Source of the DNA: Haemaphysalis longicornis
Taxonomy: Eukaryota > Arthropoda > Arachnida > Ixodida > Ixodidae
Assembly: GCA_013339765.2 (NCBI GenBank)
Contig: CM023457.1
Location: 29,408,909-29,472,908 of the forward strand
Reading direction: 5' to 3'
DNA length: 64,000 bases
The notes under the pieces were generated by a model. The model made no database searches, was not told the DNA's origin, and saw only the letters and a list, made by a program, of their open reading frames with translations. Both the position numbers and the translations under genes were made by a program. Positions 60,317 to 64,000 of the stretch are shown here, in pieces. Position 1 is the stretch's first letter. Every line of letters begins with the position of its first letter.

Positions 60317-61913
60317 GTCGGCAATGAATGCGGCACATTAAAAGTTTTTTCGATTGCGGCTCAGCCGTCGATGGCCAGGTCTCCGTTCGTCGGAAACCCG
60401 GTTGTTGGAGCTCACATGGCACAAGCCCACGCGCAAGCCGCCTGAATTATAGAGTTTCTTACAATATACACCAGAAAGAAATCTGGCGCTTTGCGTCTAT
60501 GCGGCTCACATCAAGACCGTATGCGTCAGCATTCGCCGCCATCAAACCGTACGCTCGCCTTATTTGGATCATCGGCTCGGATTGCACGTATTAGTGGCCG
60601 CAAATGCTAATGCAATGCCATAAATACGCAAACATGAGTGCGTAATTGTACAAGTATAAAATAGAACACGCTACTATAGAGCTAAGGAAATTGAAAGTAA
60701 AGCTTATTCTTTTTACTGAGAGTTTACCGGAATGGTTGCCCCTACCATACTTCAACCCAAGCTGGTAGTTAACAACAGCGTAACATTTTGGGAGAAGACT
60801 CATTAAAGACTCTTCATTTGCAAATATGTTAATAACAAACCGTTTCAAAAGCTCAGATAGGTTTTATTCGCGTACCTGTGAAAATCGTCTCCACGTTGAA
60901 CCGGTTCACAAACCGTCTGCTACGCGACCTTCCGCGGCGAATAATTTTAGCTCAGTCAAATATCCAGGCACTGCTAACCAATGTACTGTTACTGCAAAAA
61001 ATAACCGGGAAGTGAACTCTCCTTACCACAAATTAGCCTATCTACATTGCGGCTTTGCACTTATGTAAATTTGTACTGATGGTCGGTCGCCGGCACTGTT
61101 CTCCCACTTTCTTATAACCAAGCACAGCTCTCCTAGCAGGAACAAATGAAGCGAATTTTGAGTTTACAAACAAAGCAAGAGAAGCGAAGCGAGTTGCGAC
61201 AATTTCGGCTACGCCGTAGACAAATTAATGCATAGCGAAGAAAGCAAGCCCAAGAGGGCGCTTAAGAATACGATAGACATGCCATGCCTACAGCTGTGGA
61301 TCGTCTTCCGATAAGGCCATAACCCCTCCCCCTCATGCCGACAATGATTGCCAGGCGAAGATTCCTTTCTAGTTTACTTACTAAGAAAGTATGGCCTGCA
61401 TGACGCCGCTGTAGACGAGCCTCAAACCATGTCTTGCGCAGTGACGTCACGGCTTGACGGGCGCCGTCGTAGCGCGGCGGAGCCATGACAAGGGCAGAGG
61501 CCTTGCTTGTAAAGCTGTCTTTTCTGTCTAAAGTGTTTTGCTGCAACAGAGCAAGCTTTACAAACGTAAACCAGTCTTTTTCTAAAGACGATAGTTTTTC
61601 TTGGGCTACTGGAACTGGAAAATTTTAGTACGTATGTCTGCATGTCTGTTTGTCTGTCACTCGATTCAAACTGCCGGCCGAAGCAACACAGTCGCTGCGT
61701 GATAGTCTTATATACTCACAGTCAAATCTAAACGTCTAAGTCCGGTGTTAATGTTCATACTTGTCAACATTGTTGAAAAGAACAAGTCATTAGGCAAATA
61801 TGAGGCAGAAAATCAATACACGAGTGATATCTACAGTGTTCCTTTTATTAAAAAATTTACAGATGTCTACTTTTTGCGGTAGCAAAAAAAATACTACAGC
61901 AACTGCAAAAAAA

Positions 61914-62474
61914 TCCCCCCACCTCCCCGAAGGGGATCGTGCGGAAATGCGAATGCATTGGGTGCACCGATGAGTGCGGTGCGAGTAATTATTATTAATG
62001 GCGTACTTAATGAAGAGAGACGAGAGGTGAGTCCTCCAACCAATGATGACGTTGAAGCAACTGCAGTGACGTCACCGCCAGCGGGAGGTGTAAGGCTCAG
62101 GTTGCATTGTGTTACACTTCGTGCTTGCGGTATCGTTGCCGCGAGGGATTCGACTTCACCGACTTCCATCGCTATCAAGGCACCAGGCGCGCGCTCCACT
62201 GCATTATATAGATTCCGAGCGCAGCGGGCGGAGAGAGGGTACGCGGAGAGGAGAGAAAGCCCGCCGAGCTCCGCGATGCGAGCGCCCTCACACGCCCGAG
62301 CGCGCTCCTCCTCTCCCCTTGCCCTCCGCTACTCCCACCTGAGCTACCACCTGCTCCGGTTGCTAGGCGCGCCACAGCTGTTGCTAGGGGCGAGGAGGAG
62401 CGCGGAGAGATAACACCTGCGGGCGCATGCCGACGGAGCACGACAACACCCGACTAAGAAATGCATGAGCATTT
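61914..62474. mobile_element. ~560-bp GC-rich insertion specific to copy B
   Basis: Copies A and C read through the site (AACTGCAAAAAACCTCGCC, AACTGCAGAAAATCGTCGCC). B has ~560 bp flanked by A-runs. The insert starts TCCCCCCACCTCC and ends GCATGAGCATTT, without inverted repeats. The interior is CpG-rich and promoter-like. It could be a retroposed promoter/5' region or an unknown nonautonomous element. Confidence 0.6.
62037..62215 (+). promoter_or_regulatory. Promoter-like block: CCAAT, CRE and TATA boxes in order
   Basis: CCAAT at about 62039-62043, a perfect CRE palindrome TGACGTCA at 62067-62074 and TTATATA at 62204-62210, followed by GC-rich sequence. Order and spacing suit a Pol II promoter. 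Such short motifs also arise by chance, so this is a suggestion only. Confidence 0.3.
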
Positions 62475-62832
62475 AAAAACCTCGCCTGCTGGTGCCCGCC
62501 TTACCTGGCGGAATTCAAAAAGTCAAATAACAACCGCAACGAAGGGTTCCACTAGATATGTTTCACGTTCAGCTTGAAGCGTTTGTGGAGTAGGGCAACG
62601 TGGTTCTATAAACGTTGTAGTCGGGTGCTTAGATTCACGCGCGTCTCCGCCGTACGGAAGCGCTGGCATCGAGGCACCCCACTTGGAGCAGTGGAACGCG
62701 GTAAATTTAAATTGACTTGAGCAAACCTCTGGTGTGTTTACCTTGGGAGGAACAAGACTGGAGAGGAAGAGTATAATAGCTGAGCGGGAAAGAGAAGGAA
62801 TGCATTTACTTACTTGCCAGAGGCGCCGGGCG

Positions 62833-63229
62833 GCGTATTTCCAAACGCTTCGCTGCACAGAGCACCCACGTGACATGTCTGTTCGCGCGATGGAGAACCG
62901 TAATTCAACGTGGTTATTGGCTGCGCCCCAAGCCTAAAGCGACCTAAAACGTACCAAATCAACATTATTAACAAAAAAGACCCGTAGATTTTAGTTTAGA
63001 AGAAAAAAATGAACTGTAGAAATAAAATAGGCAATGAAAAAAAAAAGAAACAGATCGACTTGCTGGGGCTTGAACCCAAGCCGCCAGCGCCAATACTCAG
63101 TGCTCTACGTCATGGATACAGAGCCAGAACGGCGGGTACCCTTTAGCAGGCGCTCAAAAGAATAGCGCCCGCAGTGACATCACACGTGTCACGTGGGTGC
63201 TCTGTGCAGCGAAGCGTTTGGAATCACGC
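62833..63229. mobile_element. 397-bp MITE with ~44-bp inverted repeats and 9-bp target duplication
   Basis: The left end GCGTATTTCCAAACGCTTCG and the reverse complement of the right end GCGTGATTCCAAACGCTTCG continue together through CTGCACAGAGCACCCACGTG with only two mismatches in ~44 bp. It is flanked by CGCCGGGCG at 62824-62832 and 63230-63238. Copy A shows the nearly empty site (CGCGGGCG). A 9-bp duplication with long TIRs points to a Mutator-like (MULE) nonautonomous element. No transposase. Confidence 0.8.
63055..63125 (-). repeat. tRNA-like sequence inside the MITE
   Basis: On the minus strand CATGACGTAGAGCACTGAG (A-box-like) is followed by GGGTTCAAGCCCC (good B box) about 25 nt later. 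It may be a captured tRNA or SINE head. Cloverleaf pairing is incomplete by eye. Confidence 0.4.
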
Positions 63230-64000
63230 CGCCGGGCGACTATCGGCTTTCATCGACATTTACAACGAAAGGAGCAAATACGCGGCCATTTTTTTAATTC
63301 TTGTGGTTCCAATCGGCTACCCTAATTTCCACTCCAAAAAAGGGTAGGGAAAATGTTGTCATCAACCCTGCAAACTAAGAAAGAGTGCAATCTTGATTTG
63401 TTAGATCTAGCAAAGACACACTATATCCGTTTATGTTTATCCTTGCAGAGGGAGGTCTATAGGACACCAAGCCAGCGCGTCCCAATATTTACGTTCATCA
63501 TGTGTAACCACGAGCAGGAGAGGATGAAACAGGGAAATTAATATTTATATGAAACAATCTTACAAGTAATGGCGTCAGGTAAGTGTGTATCGAAGCTTCA
63601 ATTTAAACTTCCAGCCTGGCATCAACATGACAGGCTGAAGCTTACACTGACAGCGTTCGCCCCCTATATGACTAGGCAGCGAATTTTCGCAAGTTTTGTG
63701 CGGATACATGTCCGTGTGAGGTGTTCAGCTGCTAAGGCTGCGCACTTCGGATCAGCTGGGGCCTAACACTTTAATTAAACACATTTATCACACCATTTTG
63801 AAACTTTGCACGGTTAAATGATTGAGGATGCCGTCCCCTCTATAATGCTTCGGCCCTGAGGGTACTTGTAAATAAAAATGAATAAATTACTTGAAGTATT
63901 TACTTTAAAAGTCTTATAGGTCCTATTAAAAAAAACGGTGGCGGCGTAGCGACCTAAAAATACTAAAAACACATCAACAAGCACGCCCCGCGCTTCAAAA

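Larger units (their letters stand above)
58315..64000 (+). repeat. Large duplicated segment, copy B (runs off the window)
   Basis: Begins CAATAGACGGTTACCTTCCGG, matching CAACAGACAGTTACGTTCCGG at 40997 in copy A, and follows A to the last base of the window. B-specific insertions are at 61914-62474 and 62833-63229. The 143-bp palindrome and the 450-bp GC-rich segment of A are absent. It starts ~45 bp after the TTAA MITE. Confidence 0.85.

Overview
This window reads as intergenic or intronic DNA from an arthropod nuclear genome, most likely a hard (ixodid) tick. There is no bacterial gene packing, operon or phage module. The tick assignment rests on tRNA-derived SINEs that match my memory of the tick Ruka family (35.66-35.86 kb and 13.97-14.15 kb), on I-group LINEs with RT plus RNase H, and on an RTE-type 3' end with a GAT tail. 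It is an inference, not a database result. I found no host gene I can name. A few short minus-strand open frames look protein-like and are listed as weak exon candidates.

Region by region: 1-26 kb is mostly anonymous sequence with microsatellites (AG, AC, ATCA), scattered tRNA-like/SINE fragments, a foldback element rich in GTAAC (17.7-18.56 kb), an RTE 3' tail (21.6-21.7 kb) and a 507-bp TTAA-flanked MITE (25.37-25.88 kb). From 26.4 to 30.5 kb a dead minus-strand LINE lies beside a pogo/Tigger-like DNA element. That element carries a nested hairpin unit with 9-bp target duplications. From 32.1 to 37.8 kb a second minus-strand LINE is split by a ~4-kb element with CACTG-type ends and subterminal repeats. 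The ~4-kb element holds a Ty3/gypsy gag-protease fragment, a pentanucleotide array and a Ruka-like SINE. From 38.9 to 40.1 kb there are CT and TA microsatellites.

From ~41 to 46.3 kb and again from ~58.3 kb to the window end lie two direct copies (A and B) of one >5-kb sequence. A third, shorter and more diverged copy (C) is at 51.6-52.37 kb. Comparing the copies exposes insertions with clean empty sites: a palindromic 143-bp element in A, a 397-bp MITE with 9-bp target duplications in B, and two GC-rich insertions of about 450 and 560 bp. Between A and B lie a third LINE (48.9-51.45 kb, minus), a fourth LINE tail (53.81-54.45 kb, plus) with a minisatellite grown inside its reading frame, more pentanucleotide arrays, and an inverted second copy of the TTAA MITE (57.76-58.27 kb).

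The most notable functional signal is in the gypsy fragment. A GGGAAAC heptamer sits directly before the gag stop, followed after 4 nt by a perfect 11-bp stem-loop, and the protease frame lies at -1. This is the layout of a programmed -1 ribosomal frameshift site. Overall the window is a nested transposon graveyard, not a gene cluster.
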